A DNA stretch of 64,000 nucleotides from the NCBI GenBank assembly GCA_032622095.1, contig CP136061.1, positions 93,431,345 to 93,495,344 on the forward strand, given 5' to 3'. Positions 34,528 through 45,574 of this stretch are shown piece after piece. The notes beneath the pieces were generated by a model, which had not been told where the DNA came from, did no database searches, and was given only the letters and a program-made list of their open reading frames with translations. Position 1 is the first letter of the stretch. Each line of letters begins with the position of its first letter. This stretch comes from Siphonodentalium dalli (taxonomy: Eukaryota > Mollusca > Scaphopoda > Gadilida > Siphonodentaliidae). Made by a program: the position numbers and the translations under genes.

Positions 34528-34722
34528 TGATGAATGCAATGTCTGATTACCATCCGCTCTGAGTGTGTTAGACGAGTGTGACCAACAGGATACCGGACCG
34601 GACATTATGTCTACATAGATCACGTGATGAATGTAGAATCTGATTGCCGTCCTCTCTGAGTGTTAGACGGGTGTGACCACCACAAGGCTCCGAACCGGAT
34701 ATCATGTCCACATATATCAAAC
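34528..34722. repeat. 95-bp tandem duplication
   Basis: GTGATGAATG...TGATTACC / GCCGTCC...CTCTGAGTG...GTGTGACCA occurs twice back to back, about 15 percent different by eye. Downstream, 34,777-34,815 has GGTGGCTAACTGCAAGATGG with the GTGGCTAAC word three times. Confidence 0.7.
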
Positions 34723-34729
34723 AATATGT

Positions 34730-36180
34730 GTATAAATAAAAGGTCGCATACCACTATGCAGTGTCCCCCGGAACGGTGGCTAACTGCAAGATGGCTAACT
34801 CCAATGTGGCTAACTTAATTCAATCGGTTAATATTTGTTCCAGTTATTGCGCTTATGACAAAAAAAATGGCGAGAAATCGTCGAGCTAAGGGGCATAACT
34901 TAGGTAAGAAGGGTCTTGACGAAACTGGTTTTCGAACCCGTCCAAGATATTGTTGCAACCAACTCATAAACAAAAACATATTGAAATCGGTTAATATTTG
35001 TTCGATATCGGTTAATAAAAATACCAAGACTTAAGTGTGATCACCTTAGCGAACCAGCTGATGCCATGCCAAAGCTTAATACGTGTGTTGAACTGACAAC
35101 ATGAAGATTACGCACATATATACGCCAGACCCGAGAAATGATTAATCAAATACGATTTGCCTGTCACGATGCCTCGGTGTTGACCGTGATCTATAACGGA
35201 TACGATTTTGCTCCCACGAACGATTACCGTTTTCTTTCTGTGTGCATTTCTGTATCTAACCGTTCACGCTAGTGTGTGTGTAGAAATATGCACAGATCTA
35301 CATCAATGAAAGGTGCATCGCCAAACATGCAACGGCCAATGCATTGGTACAATAAATATATTATTGATTATAACCAAACACCCATTGCCAACAAAATGGC
35401 AAACGCCTTGACGATTGACATGTTATTATGTTGACGTGTTGCCTGCTCGCGGCAAATACACTAAACTGTTATTTTCTCGGTTCTCTTCCACGACATCCGA
35501 ATTGTATTCGACTGGCATGTATCTTTTCTTTGTTATTTGTTCTAAGTTCTATCGAAATAGAGGTCTGCAATTGACTTACAGAAGCCAATATTCGGCGCTG
35601 AACATTGATTGATTTACAAACAATCCCGAGAGTTATTATGATTTGCGATAAGGTTTCATTCACCACCGATTATGGAGACTAATTAATCATGATGCCGTCA
35701 AGGTTTCACGAAAGCACCACCTCAGATCTCCGTTAAAACAACAAATTCTTCAAATCATTACAATGATATAAATGCGGACTAAAATTCTATTAATCGGATT
35801 AAATATACTCCGGATGATTCGCAATACGACGTTTAGCCTACATTCCAAAGAAGACATATGACAACAATGAGACATTCGCGAAGATACATCGGCGAATACA
35901 TACATCCTGCAAAAGTCTAACCGGTACGGAAATTGCTAGTACCTTTTAAATCACATTTCTATAAATAGAACCTCCATGTCTCCACTGACATCCCCAGAAC
36001 ACAATCACAGAAAACACCATAGATGGCGTAACAATACCACACAAAGGCATGCGCATCTGCAACAATGTGAATGAGCATCTCACGAAACACGTTCACATAT
36101 GTTTGTTTTTCATTTGTAGACTCTGTTTAACCCTCTCTATACATCATTAATGAGTAGTTATCCCATATTAAATGTACATG
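34730..36180. other. Intergenic, no gene recognised
   Basis: Other than TCGGTTAATATTTGTTC at 34,824 and 34,987, I see nothing repeated or coding. Confidence 0.4.
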
Positions 36181-36187
36181 TAATAAG

Positions 36188-36325
36188 AAAGCCTTCTGCT
36201 GCCACGTGACCCGGACATCAAGTTATGATAATTCGGAAAATAAAAGGAGTTTCGCCAAACCGAGTACGCGCTTGGCATCAGCTTCCAACTACCTTTTCAA
36301 TAAGCGAAGTTCCTCGGCCCTAACG
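36188..36325. repeat. Inverted copy of the DNA downstream of the channel gene
   Basis: GGAGTTTCGCCAAACCGAGT, ACGCGCTTGGCATCAGCTT and AATAAGCGAAGTTCCTCGGC recur in reverse orientation at 41,640-41,780, just 3' of the nicotinic-type gene at 41.9 kb. No receptor coding sequence accompanies this copy. Confidence 0.8.
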
Positions 36326-36644
36326 CTTGTTTGAAATTGTGATAAACAGACAATAATCGAAAAGAAATAGTCTAGACATCCAACAATTTAAAATCTAAAA
36401 TTATTATCTAAACATTTCGCTCAATAAATATGGCTCCTTCGACACTTTTAGTTATCTGTCGTCTGGTGTTATCACATTAAAGCCACATGGCGGATTGCCC
36501 TCCAACATACACCAAATAATATTCGCTTTTGAATTTGTTCCGGTATCGAAGTAGGTCGATAAATACTTGAACTACCTTTCTACGAGAATTATATGCAACA
36601 GAAAGACCAATTGAAGTAATACAAAATTAACTTTGAACAGGATG

Positions 36645-36893
36645 TTCCGTGATCCAGTTAGCGCGTTCTACCTGTATTCGTTGTCAACACAGCGGGATGA
36701 GTTCGAAGCCGGTCGGTGGTCAATTGTGAGTTTTCACACACAACAGTGGCTTTGCCGCTCTGAGCGAAGTGCATTTGGAGAGCGATAGATGGTTAGATTG
36801 TTGAGGCTCATCCGGGTAATAATTGTAATACTTTGAGCGCTATGGGCCTCATGGATAAGGCGTTATACAAATGCTATACTTCATTATTATACA
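36645..36893 (+). repeat. tRNA-derived SINE
   Basis: A box AGTTAGCGCGTTC and B box GAGTTCGAAGCC (about 36,703) are spaced as in tRNA genes. The body holds GAGCGATAGATGGTTAG; the tail GGCGTTATACAAATGCTATA then TTATTATA is typical of SINEs whose end copies a LINE. It sits inside a repeat whose relative at 55.04 kb is uninterrupted. Confidence 0.7.
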
Positions 36894-36915
36894 CGGCATG
36901 GGACATAAAATAGAT

Positions 36916-37055
36916 AGAACGACACAAGTGTGTGAACTGGTTAACGTTATTACACGAGTTTGTTGTGACGCGATGGTAAAACGAGAATCGGAGGTTCGAG
37001 TTTTATCTCGCGGCACGACAAACGAGTGCAATAACATTAACGTGTGTGTTGTTCT
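36916..37055. repeat. Palindromic insertion
   Basis: AGAACGACACAAGTGTGTGA...TAACGTTATTACACGAG pairs with CGAGTGCAATAACATTAACG...GTTGTTCT. The centre also folds (CGCGATGGTAAAAC with GTTTTATCTCGCG). Absent from the relative at 55.07 kb. Confidence 0.7.
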
Positions 37056-37779
37056 ATGTTTTGAAGATTACAGCTTGTAACATACTAACATTGGGGTCGA
37101 TATTGTTGTATTTAATTGAACAAACATGTGCTTAATGTAGATTATACCCCATTATTTAGCGAAGACATTTTCTGTTAAAGTTGACGTCGCCAGTGACGTA
37201 GTTGACGTAATAGGTTTGTATTGTTCAAGAACAATACACATTTTTTTATTGAACGTTTCAATTCTTCTGTATTTTGCTGTATTTCGCACAAATAAGAAAT
37301 TGGGTGCGCAATAAAGAGCGTTCCATGTTAGTCTATGCCTGATATGGTAGAAATAAAGAGCATTTATTTAACTTCTGGGCAAAATTTTTTAAATAGCTGG
37401 AAAATGTCTTTGACCATGGCAAGTATTTATCAGAGCATATCAAAATTTCATGTATTGTTCAGCCCTTCTTATATCCCCTTCTAAATTACGTGGGCAAAAT
37501 TTGGAATCTCGAATGAGCCATGGTCGTGTAACGTCCCTCCAAATGAATAATAGATCACTGTATACTGTGAACTGACTGGGAGAATACCTTTATATAAATC
37601 TTTATTATCCTCCAGGTCTGGAGATTCATATATAAATCATATATGTGAACAAACATTAATTCATAAATAATACAATCTATACAAAATAGAAACATGGTGA
37701 ACATATATACTACAAGCCTGTCATAATTAGACGTTCATAACCGGGATATATGTGGGTACCACGCATGCAGATCTGGGCT

Positions 37780-38351
37780 AACTACCTTACTCGTATTTAA
37801 ATTCGCGCAGTACTATTTTTCGCGAATTTAAAACTGAGCGAAAAATAATGCGACTCCCAAGTTTAATCTAAACCACAGTCCATAGGAAATACAAGAGGGT
37901 TCTGTTGCTGAGTTTACATATATTGTGAACGGTTGAATAGACAATTACGCCTATACGTGTATGCATATATTTACATTTGATTAACCGCTATCATGACCAT
38001 TGCTCACAATTCAAGCGATAAATCATGGTGACATAGATATTGTTGAAATACTTGTATAACAAAAACTAATATTCCAGGTCGCCACAAAATTATGATGTAT
38101 GTAGTTACTAGGTTGTCTATACGATGTAAATCCGCCGCCATGGCGTTTAATATTACACATATACTATATCCAATGATTAAGAACCGAAAATGTCATCAGC
38201 GCCAAGATATACGAAAATATCACAGAAATATTACGAAAATAATTTTATCAGTTTTGAATTCGCGCAGCTAGGTGCGCGAATTTAAAGTGCCCGAATTCAA
38301 AACTGAGCGAAAATAGTACTGCGCGAATTTAAACGCGAGTAAGGTAGTCAA
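37780..38351. mobile_element. TIR element, 570 bp, with AAATTCGCGCAG repeats
   Basis: GACTACCTTACTCG...AAATTCGCGCAGTACTATTT at the right end (reversed, from 38,351) pairs with AACTACCTTACTCGTATTTA at 37,785. Further TTCGCGCAG and CTGAGCGAAAA words flank both ends. Non-coding. Confidence 0.7.
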
Positions 38352-38655
38352 CATGTATATGCACAAGGGAATAGTAAACTCACAGCCCCATACAGACATT
38401 TCTTCATAGATGCATACCCCAGTGACAGGCATACAAACAACAGCCGGACATACACGACAATCAGACTGAAAGTCGTATGCAGACATATGTACATACACAC
38501 AACGGACGAACATCAGTGTAACATTAGCCAGTGGCTCAGATTGACACGAGTTTGAATTAGATGTGAGGTTGAATTAATATGTTTTGAGTGACTATCTCTA
38601 TCGATTATTATAATGACAAGTGTATCAATAAGTTAATAGCGATTTCGTGTGACTG

Positions 38656-39302
38656 TTAAAGGGGTACTGTACCCCAATTTCAATAAATTCCCGGTGACAA
38701 TAGCGATCTAATATGAATATTATATTATAAAATAACTAATTTGAGTCGACGATGTTTACTGAAAACGTTCCGGTTAACAGGCTATCGTAAAAGTTAAATT
38801 GAATTATTTAATATAAATTCATTTATGGCTGGAGTCATAAAATGGAGAATTATGCCATTACGAGTTACCGTTCTTGAAATCGCATATGTTGCGTGTCTTT
38901 TATCGACGGCCGTTCGCGAACATTATTGAGTTGCAAACAAAACATGTTACCTGCAAAAGAAGGTCCGTTATAACCGATTCGGAAAAAAGGAGAAAGAAAC
39001 AAAGAGTCATAAAGCGTCAAGTATTTTATAGGGAGTGAGATTGTTCGATGGAAGAGATTGAATGCATCAATCGAAGCTGTGAGCAATGAACTTCCGGTTC
39101 TTCCTGCGACCTCATCTTCTCCGGTGAAGGTCAAAAACATGGCGCGTAGTTTGAAATCGTAATATTTTTGTTTCCAAGATCAATATTTTCTTCGCTAAAT
39201 TAGGTTTATACGAAACTCATATAACACGAAATCTAACTTGAAAGTTATTTCAATGGGAGTAAATAAAAAAATCGCCTATCTTTGTGTACAGTACCCCTTT
39301 AA
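38656..39302. mobile_element. TTAA-flanked MITE, AGGGGTACTGTAC family
   Basis: TTAA|AGGGGTACTGTACCCC at the left; GTGTACAGTACCCCT|TTAA at the right. Similar layout to the 13.3-kb MITE (shares ATGGCTGGAGTCAT). The minus-strand frame inside shows no transposase motif. Confidence 0.75.
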
Positions 39303-39309
39303 GAATATT

Positions 39310-39735
39310 TGGTTGTATTGTTGGAATTGTAGTTTGCGTTTAGTTAGTTAATTATATTGATACTGAACAACGCGCAGAGTAGCATGATATGCAAATGCAC
39401 GGTGACGCTTGTAACATCCTTGTCACGGTAGATATAGTTTATTTTCGGCTATAGTCAGGACTTAACGTCAAACGATCAACATATGCTTTCCAGAGGAATG
39501 CAGCTTTGTTCACGAAAAAAATATATTAGTCTGTTTTCTTCTTCGAGAGTACAGTATATGTTACTATGGATACCTGACAATAGAACGCGCGTTTTGGATT
39601 CTCCGTCCAGTTTGTCATACTGAAGATAAATGTCTACATGAAATACGTTTGGCAGCTCGAATTCAAAATTATTCCGATCATCGCAAATGGAAGAACAATT
39701 AGGGCATGATTGACAGGATCTTTTTAATTCTTGTA
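39310..39735. other. Intergenic with one cysteine-containing frame
   Basis: A minus-strand frame (39,476 up to the hairpin arm) reads CQSCPNCSSICDD then an acidic and aromatic stretch. It could be the remains of an exon or retroelement. Its apparent start lies in the hairpin element. I cannot assign it. Confidence 0.25.
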
Positions 39736-40119
39736 ATAGTGTACGCTGTGCCAATGCATTCTCTTATATATGCGAGTCGACCATAGGTCGCCTCGCATAT
39801 ATAAGAGAATGCATTGGCCTAACAATTTTTTACAATTTTAATAAATTTGTCTTGTATTCTTTAACAATTTTATAATTTCACCCATACAGAGCCCCAGACA
39901 AACATGAGCAGACGACACTCTTCTATATGCTTCTATATATGTGTTGGGCTCCCTGTAGGGTAATGGATGTTTTTTATTTTATGTCCTAAAAATTGTAAGA
40001 AACATTTATTTTAAAAAAATTATAAAAAATTGTTAGGCCAATGCATTCTCTTATATATGCGAGGCGACCTATGGTCGACTCGCATATATAAGAGAATGCA
40101 TTGGCACAGCGTACACTAT
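39736..40119. mobile_element. Hairpin-spacer-hairpin element
   Basis: Hairpins at 39,750-39,818 and 40,037-40,105 (GCCAATGCATTCTCTTATAT and complement, tips mirrored). They are separated by 218 bases holding CAGAGCCCCAGACAAAC, GGGCTCCCTGTAGGG and poly-A/T words. The outer arms ATAGTGTACGCTGT and ACAGCGTACACTAT are also inverted partners, so the whole 384 bases is a palindrome of palindromes. Confidence 0.8.
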
Positions 40120-40178
40120 CACTGGTGGCAATAGGCAAGTGCCCTCATTTTTTTCCAGGATAGAAATAAGGCGTGCAA

Positions 40179-40440
40179 TCAATAAATATGATTTTCTATG
40201 GGTTGGGTATTTGTGACAATTTTTCCATATCCGCGACATGTATAGCTTCCGATGGATGGCAGAGAACATGTCAAGCGGGTATCCTGATTCACGCTCATTT
40301 CCCAATATTCAGTATTAACTCTTGACAATGAATCTTTTATCGCATATTTCCAAGTGGATTTCGTCGGGAATATTGAATTTTCGATGTAGTTCTCAAGGTT
40401 CTCTGTCATGTTATATTTGTTAAGAGTGTAGATATATAAC
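40179..40440 (-). pseudogene. Possible LINE reverse transcriptase C-terminal relic
   Basis: PTKSTWKYAIKDSLSRV followed by TEYWEMSV resembles the WK..VK......YW pattern after the reverse transcriptase domain of some LINEs. Short and isolated; low certainty. Confidence 0.25.
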
Positions 40441-40817
40441 GTCAGACATGTAACTTGAAAGTGGCCATGTAATGTCACCGATGTACTGATATAAGCGTGT
40501 AAGAAGTACATATTTTGCTGATATAAGCGTATAAGAACTAAGAACTTAAGAAGTACATATTTCGCTGATATAAGCGTATAATAAGTACATATTTCGCTTT
40601 TTTCGACTGGAAGAATCCCTTTAGTGTAGAACGGAGTGTTTCTACATGTACATCTGCCTGTTTCTAATTTCTAAAAACTCCATCAAATGAAGGATATACC
40701 ACCCGACGACATACGTTCTGATTTTAGTCGGATAATCTACAAAAAAGTGACTGTTATATACTGTATCACAAGAGGTTCTCATCTTTCGAATCTACTTGGC
40801 ATGCAACCATTATCACG

Positions 40818-41183
40818 TTAACGGTACTCAATCCGATCATTGGCTCCTAAATTACTATTTCTTTGACACGTGGGTAAAAATATTTGATTCGAGTCGAGGA
40901 ACTCGCCAATCAAAGCTCAGCGTGATCAGAATCACCAGATATCGATTTTTGAAGTTTGTTAATTTCTCGAGATGTGGCCCAGAAACACGTGGTCAAACGC
41001 GATCAACTTGCGGATGAAGATGGATAACACTAAAAAAGTGGTTATTATTAAACTTCAGAAATCGATATCTGATCACTCTGAACTTTGATGGGTGGGTTCC
41101 TCGACTCGAATCAAATATTGTTTTACCCCCGAAGCCAAAGAAATAGTAATTTAGGAGCGTCTGATCGGATTGAGTACCTTTAA
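40818..41183. mobile_element. TTAA-flanked MITE, AGGTACTCAATCC family
   Basis: TTAACGGTACTCAATCCGAT to GGATTGAGTACC|TTTAA. Arms of about 120 bases include GATTCGAGTCGAGGAAC and its partner. Confidence 0.8.
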
Positions 41184-41445
41184 TATTACGCCTTTCTCAA
41201 ATTGAGAAAGTAACGACGTTGTTTGTATGTCATAGTGATCTGATGAGAAGATACGATCTACCGAGACGTGTAGATGCCACTGAAATGCGCCAGCCATGCT
41301 CTGGTATATGCTACTGAGTGTAATGTGGACCATATATCACATAACATGTATGAACATTGGCGGTTTCGGTGTTTCAAAAATAAATTCATTTGAATACGAT
41401 GGGCACTGAAGCTGAAAGTATCATAATGGACGATCAGGCGTGTAA

Positions 41446-41503
41446 GCCACCGCATTCTCTTATAGGCGTGAGGCTCCCTATATAAGAGAATGCACTGGCA
41501 CAG
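41446..41503. repeat. Single degenerate hairpin of the GCCAATGCATT family
   Basis: GCCACCGCATTCTCTTATA pairs with TATAAGAGAATGCACTGGC; the tip is shortened to GGCGTGAGGCTCCC. Confidence 0.75.
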
Positions 41504-41903
41504 GATATTTTATTTGAGACTATAGGTACTTCCCAGAGGATAAGTCCTAAGCACAATGTATTTCTGTAATCGATGGAAATAAATTGTTGGATGTCTGGAA
41601 TATTTCTTTTCAATTATTGTCTGTTTTACCAACAGTTTTGGCCGAGGAACTTCGCTTATTGGAAAGGTGATTGAAAGCTGATGCCAAGCGCGTACTCGGT
41701 TTGGCGAAACTCCATTTAGTTTCCGGGTTATCCGAACTTGAAGTCATGATCACGTGGTATAGTAGACTTTCTTGGAGAATGACAATAATCCGATTAGCTC
41801 CAGTTGTTGTGTTCCGATTCACGTCGAATTTGGTTCTATATACATGTATAACTGATGGGAGATTCCATTCAGTAAAGAAAATGTTAGAGAGACAATTCCC
41901 AAC

Positions 41904-43055
41904 TCAGGGAAGGGCGATGGTAAAATAGACCACGAAACACAACAATGTCAGAGATAACACAGCATAGAAAGCAAGTTTGTCAATCTTTACAGCGACAACT
42001 CTCCAAGAATCAGTGCATATGTTTGTATTTTCCGCAGATGCAGATTCTGTACGGGCCAATTTACCAACCAAACACTGGGCCCACTTCGGCAATCTGTCGG
42101 GTGAATCTGTGAAATACAATCGTTGAACGGCAACTTCTATGATGGTGGTGAGGACCGCTATAGCGAAGAGAATGTCCAGGATTAACGCCAGCACTGACAC
42201 TGATCCGGATGTCTTCGGCAAGATTTCGTAGCTCAGATTGAAGTAAAATGAGTACGATAGCATGATTGAAACGGAAAACGACAGTTTTTCACCACTTTCC
42301 AGCGGTATCTTAAATGTGCATAGATTGGCGACGGAGAGAACGAACAACGGTGTAATGATCGTTATGATGTAAAATGAAGACTTCCTCCTGACAGTCAACG
42401 TAAATACAACACCAGACAACATATCTTTATGAAAAGTGAAAGAAGAAAATGAATGCGAGACTAGTTCCCACTCGCCTTTTTGGACACTGACGTTCGATAA
42501 GGTGGTATATTCCTCGATGAGTTTTGGAACGAGTCTAACATCGAATGCTAGCGATGCCAGAATTATCAAACATGTTTGTGTGTCAAATGGAAATTTGGCT
42601 ATATTTATCTCACATACTGTGTTAAAATCACTGGTACCGGACCAACCTACGACACCGTCAGATGAGACACTAGTTGCGAAGCCAGAGTAGCTCAGCGGTC
42701 TGAATATGTTTACGTCATTTGTAACTGCGACGCGGGGTATCCATATCTTATCCGCATCAACGTTGATGAAATAAATTCCATTTTCCGACGCATCCCATGC
42801 TATATCAGGTTGCAGCCAAAACAGATGCACAATAGCGTTGGTGTTAATAGTTTGTGACGAAGACAGTACATCCGTTATATCTATCAGGCGGAATTCAACA
42901 CTTACGTTGACGACGTCATCATACCGTGGTGTAATCAGAGGATCTGAATTATTATAGATTGTGTTCCTTAAACTTATAATCTTGTCATGTCGCCCACTAA
43001 AAGTGTCGCACGTCACAAAAGCAAGCATTAAACACACAAACACTCCCACTACCAT
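41904..43055 (-). CDS. Cys-loop ligand-gated channel subunit, nicotinic type
   Basis: Single exon, 383 codons from the ATG at 43,055. The frame opens 21 codons earlier, but this methionine is followed at once by a signal peptide (VVGVFVCLMLAFVTC), so I prefer it. In this numbering the extracellular domain carries WLQPDIAWD (about 80-88) and the signature Cys loop with C148 and C162 exactly 13 residues apart (CEINIAKFPFDTQTC). Then come TM1 (about 228-247), TM2 starting SGEKLSFSV (about 256-278, with a leucine at the 9' gate position and glutamate at -1', the cation-channel signature), TM3 (286-308), a short 50-residue loop, and TM4 (361-382) at the very C terminus. No adjacent-cysteine pair is seen in loop C, so it is non-alpha-like. 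TM2 is unusually aromatic (SYSFYFNLSYE). Acetylcholine as ligand is not shown; divergent family members sense other chemicals. Intronless copies are known in mollusc expansions. Confidence 0.85.
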   Translation of the reverse strand: MVVGVFVCLMLAFVTCDTFSGRHDKIISLRNTIYNNSDPLITPRYDDVVNVSVEFRLIDITDVLSSSQTINTNAIVHLFWLQPDIAWDASENGIYFINVDADKIWIPRVAVTNDVNIFRPLSYSGFATSVSSDGVVGWSGTSDFNTVCEINIAKFPFDTQTCLIILASLAFDVRLVPKLIEEYTTLSNVSVQKGEWELVSHSFSSFTFHKDMLSGVVFTLTVRRKSSFYIITIITPLFVLSVANLCTFKIPLESGEKLSFSVSIMLSYSFYFNLSYEILPKTSGSVSVLALILDILFAIAVLTTIIEVAVQRLYFTDSPDRLPKWAQCLVGKLARTESASAENTNICTDSWRVVAVKIDKLAFYAVLSLTLLCFVVYFTIALP

Positions 43056-43510
43056 TTTGTCACTGCTGAAGTTACCGAGACTTGTATGAATGTGGTCCGA
43101 CTTCAAGCACAAGATCACGATTCTTCGTCGCGATATGCAAACGTGGCAATAGGAGTGGAGACCTTAATGCCATTCCAATTTCATTCGATATTTTTGCAAT
43201 TAGAATGATGTCCATGTTTATCCCAAGTAAGCAAGTTTATCGAGCAAGAACTCCCTGTAACGAATTTACTTGCCATTGTGTTATTCACAATGTGACCCAT
43301 AGTAGTCCGGCATGGGGCCATTCATTACTGCACCAGCACTTTCAGTTGCAATTATATATATTCAATGGCATCTTCAAATTATTAGGATAGGATAGGATTG
43401 TGTGTGATAGTTTCATTTATAATATTCACGCGAACAGAACACAACAATACAAATATTGAACGTGTGGAACGGTGTATATTTTTAGGATGATGTAGCCATA
43501 CTTGACTGTC
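43056..43510. other. Upstream region of the channel gene
   Basis: No TATA-like or other element I would defend. A plus-strand frame overlaps the gene's 5' end and looks accidental. Confidence 0.3.
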
Positions 43511-43519
43511 TTCATCCCG

Positions 43520-43672
43520 GATGTGTGGGTCTATTTGTTGGTGGTATATGTTAGATTGGTCGTGCATGGTTATATCTGGTTGTGGGATAGGTTAGCTTGG
43601 TCGTGTGCGGATAGATTTGGATGTGGTATAGGTTAGATTGATCGCATATAGATACATTTGATTGTGATTTGT
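43520..43672. repeat. Minisatellite, about 41-bp unit, 3-4 copies
   Basis: TTAGATTGGTCGTGCATGG, TTAGCTTGGTCGTGTGCGG and TTAGATTGATCGCATATAG start successive units, with GTGGTATAGG ends. Confidence 0.7.
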
Positions 43673-43688
43673 ATAAGAAACAAATATG

Positions 43689-44150
43689 GGAATGTGTACT
43701 GAACACTGAAGAATGATAAAAAAAATAGTCATATTTATCAAGCGTCCCTTGACAAATTTACTTAGAACAAGCTGTTTATAAATGATAGATTTACTTGCTT
43801 AACATGGCTGGCTGGGAGCAGGCAGTTTATGTGTTGTCTGTGGTCAGTGTGATGTGCTGTGGAAAACTGGTTTTCACACACGCATTGTCAGGCCATCATA
43901 CTTGCTAGTAAATAGGTCACCACTCATGGGATAATCTCTAATGGGTCAGTGTCCATGCTAGCTTATAACCATTCCCATGAGACTGGACATACATGTAAGC
44001 CATGGTAGAGGTGACCCATCAAATGGAAGCTTCCAGGCAGCATCAGAGCAGGTAAATCTACCATTTGTAAGAAAAATATTCAAAGAACGCTTGATAAATA
44101 CGAATATTTGTATTGTTCATCATTCTTCACAGCTTCCAGTACACATTTAC
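43689..44150. mobile_element. TIR element with ~80-bp arms
   Basis: GGAATGTGTACTGAACACTG...GAATGATAA...ATATTTATCAAGCG pairs with CGCTTGATAAATACG...TCATTCTTC...CCAGTACACATT. The interior has smaller inverted words (GTAAATCTACC / GATAGATTTAC). Confidence 0.6.
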
Positions 44151-44377
44151 ATATGTTTCATATATGTGGACTTGGTGTTTATTGGAATAATGTAAGAAAC
44201 AACATCTTTGTAAAACCACTATAAAGTTCATATTTTATATTTCAAACATAATCCACCATGAATAATACTCTTAAAATGTTGCATCAATGGTCTTGGTTGC
44301 TGTCATAACTAATATAAGTGACCATAATCATTTATTTTTACTCCATCATATTTTGGGGAAATGGGTCCACGTATACA

Positions 44378-44819
44378 TTAAAGATACCCAATCCGATCAG
44401 ACGCTCCTAAATTACTATTGCTTTGGCTTCGGAGGTAAAATATGTCTGATTCGAGTCGAGGAACCTACCCATCAAAGCTCGGATTGATTAGATATCGATT
44501 TTTTAGTTTGTTATTCAATTGTTTGTGGGCCAGAATCACGAGGTCAAACGCAGGGTCTTGCAGATAAAGATGGATAACTCTAAAATCAAGTGGTAATAAT
44601 AACCACTTGATTTTAGAGTTAACCATCTTTATCTGCAAGACCGTCCGCATGAACATGTGTTTCTAGCCGACAAACAATTGAAATATCAAATTTCAAAAAT
44701 CGATATCTGATCACTCTGAGCTTTTATGGGTAGGTTCATCACTCGAATGAAATATTGTTTATCCCCGAAACCAAAGAAATAGTAATTTAGGAGCGTCTGA
44801 TCGGATTGGGTACCTTTAC
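44378..44819. mobile_element. AGGTACTCAATCC-family MITE with internal hairpin
   Basis: TTAAAGATACCCAATCCGAT to CGGATTGGGTACCTTTA. Between the arms, GGTCTTGCAGATAAAGATGG...CACTTGATTTTAGAG and its complement make a 90-base hairpin (44,552-44,642). The right TTAA is mutated to TTAC. Confidence 0.75.
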
Positions 44820-45240
44820 GCAATAATTTCACATTATTGTTTGCATTGAAAATGAACTAAATGACCTGCTTGGAGACCACGAACTGAGTATTCTGCTCGT
44901 TGATTGGTTAATACCGGCATCACGCTTATTTTGTCCAAAATGAAAATCGCTTCGTACTTAGTGCCTTCTTAATTAGGCCCTTAACTCAGGGTTTTTTGGT
45001 TATTCGCGTATTTTTGCTTAAAATTACTGCAAGGTGAAGTGATGCATAACCACAGTCCAAAACTTACCCAACCCCAAAACTTACGTGCGTCCAGTTCCTT
45101 CGTTCTATAACCTCATTGCAAACGGTGAAACAACCGCAGACTGAAACGCGCTGATCCGTACCGCCGGACTAGGACACCGATATAACCCAACGGCAGCGTT
45201 TCTACGTTATCTGCGATAACAGTAGAGTCTAAGCATCTTA
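44820..45240. other. Intergenic, no gene recognised
   Basis: No repeat or coding pattern identified. Confidence 0.4.
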
Positions 45241-45244
45241 TGAT

Positions 45245-45574
45245 TTAAGCCTTTACCCAACAAAACGGCCAAAACCGTCCAAATAAAGCTTCAACAGCCT
45301 AAAATATCTTCGGTCTGTCTCAATAGAACCATACAAATATGGATATCATTGGAACCGACTCCTTGGTCGCCTCGCATATATAAGAGAATGCATTGGCCTA
45401 AAAAAATCTTTTTTTAACACTTTTTACCATTTTTTCTTACATTCTTTAACAATTTTATAATTTTTAATGTGTTAAGCCATTGCATTTTCTTATATATGCG
45501 AGGCGACCTATGGTCGACTCGCATATATAAGAGAATGCATTGGCACAGGGCCGTTCTGTTGGGTAAAGGGTTAA
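45245..45574. mobile_element. CCCTTTACCC MITE with hairpins, reversed copy
   Basis: TTAA|GCCTTTACCCAACAAAAC at the left and GTTGGGTAAAGGG|TTAA at the right. This is the reverse of the 47.5-kb copy. One hairpin is complete (45,476-45,544); the other is only a half (45,363-45,398), with its outer arm deleted. Confidence 0.8.

Larger units (their letters stand above)
36478..37490. repeat. Interrupted dispersed repeat (intact relative at 54,875-55,275)
   Basis: The blocks 36,478-36,644 and 37,309-37,490 together match 54,875-55,275 (GCCACATGGCGG, AATAATATTCGCTTTTGAA, ACTACCTTTCTACGAG; then TGGTAGAAATAAAGAGC, AAGTATTTATCAGAGCATAT). The relative lacks the two insertions present here, the SINE at 36,645 and the palindrome at 36,916. 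Confidence 0.8.

Noticed and set aside
39736-40119. Rho-independent-terminator-like hairpins
   Set aside because: Bacterial-type signal has no meaning here; the hairpins are repeated mobile DNA.
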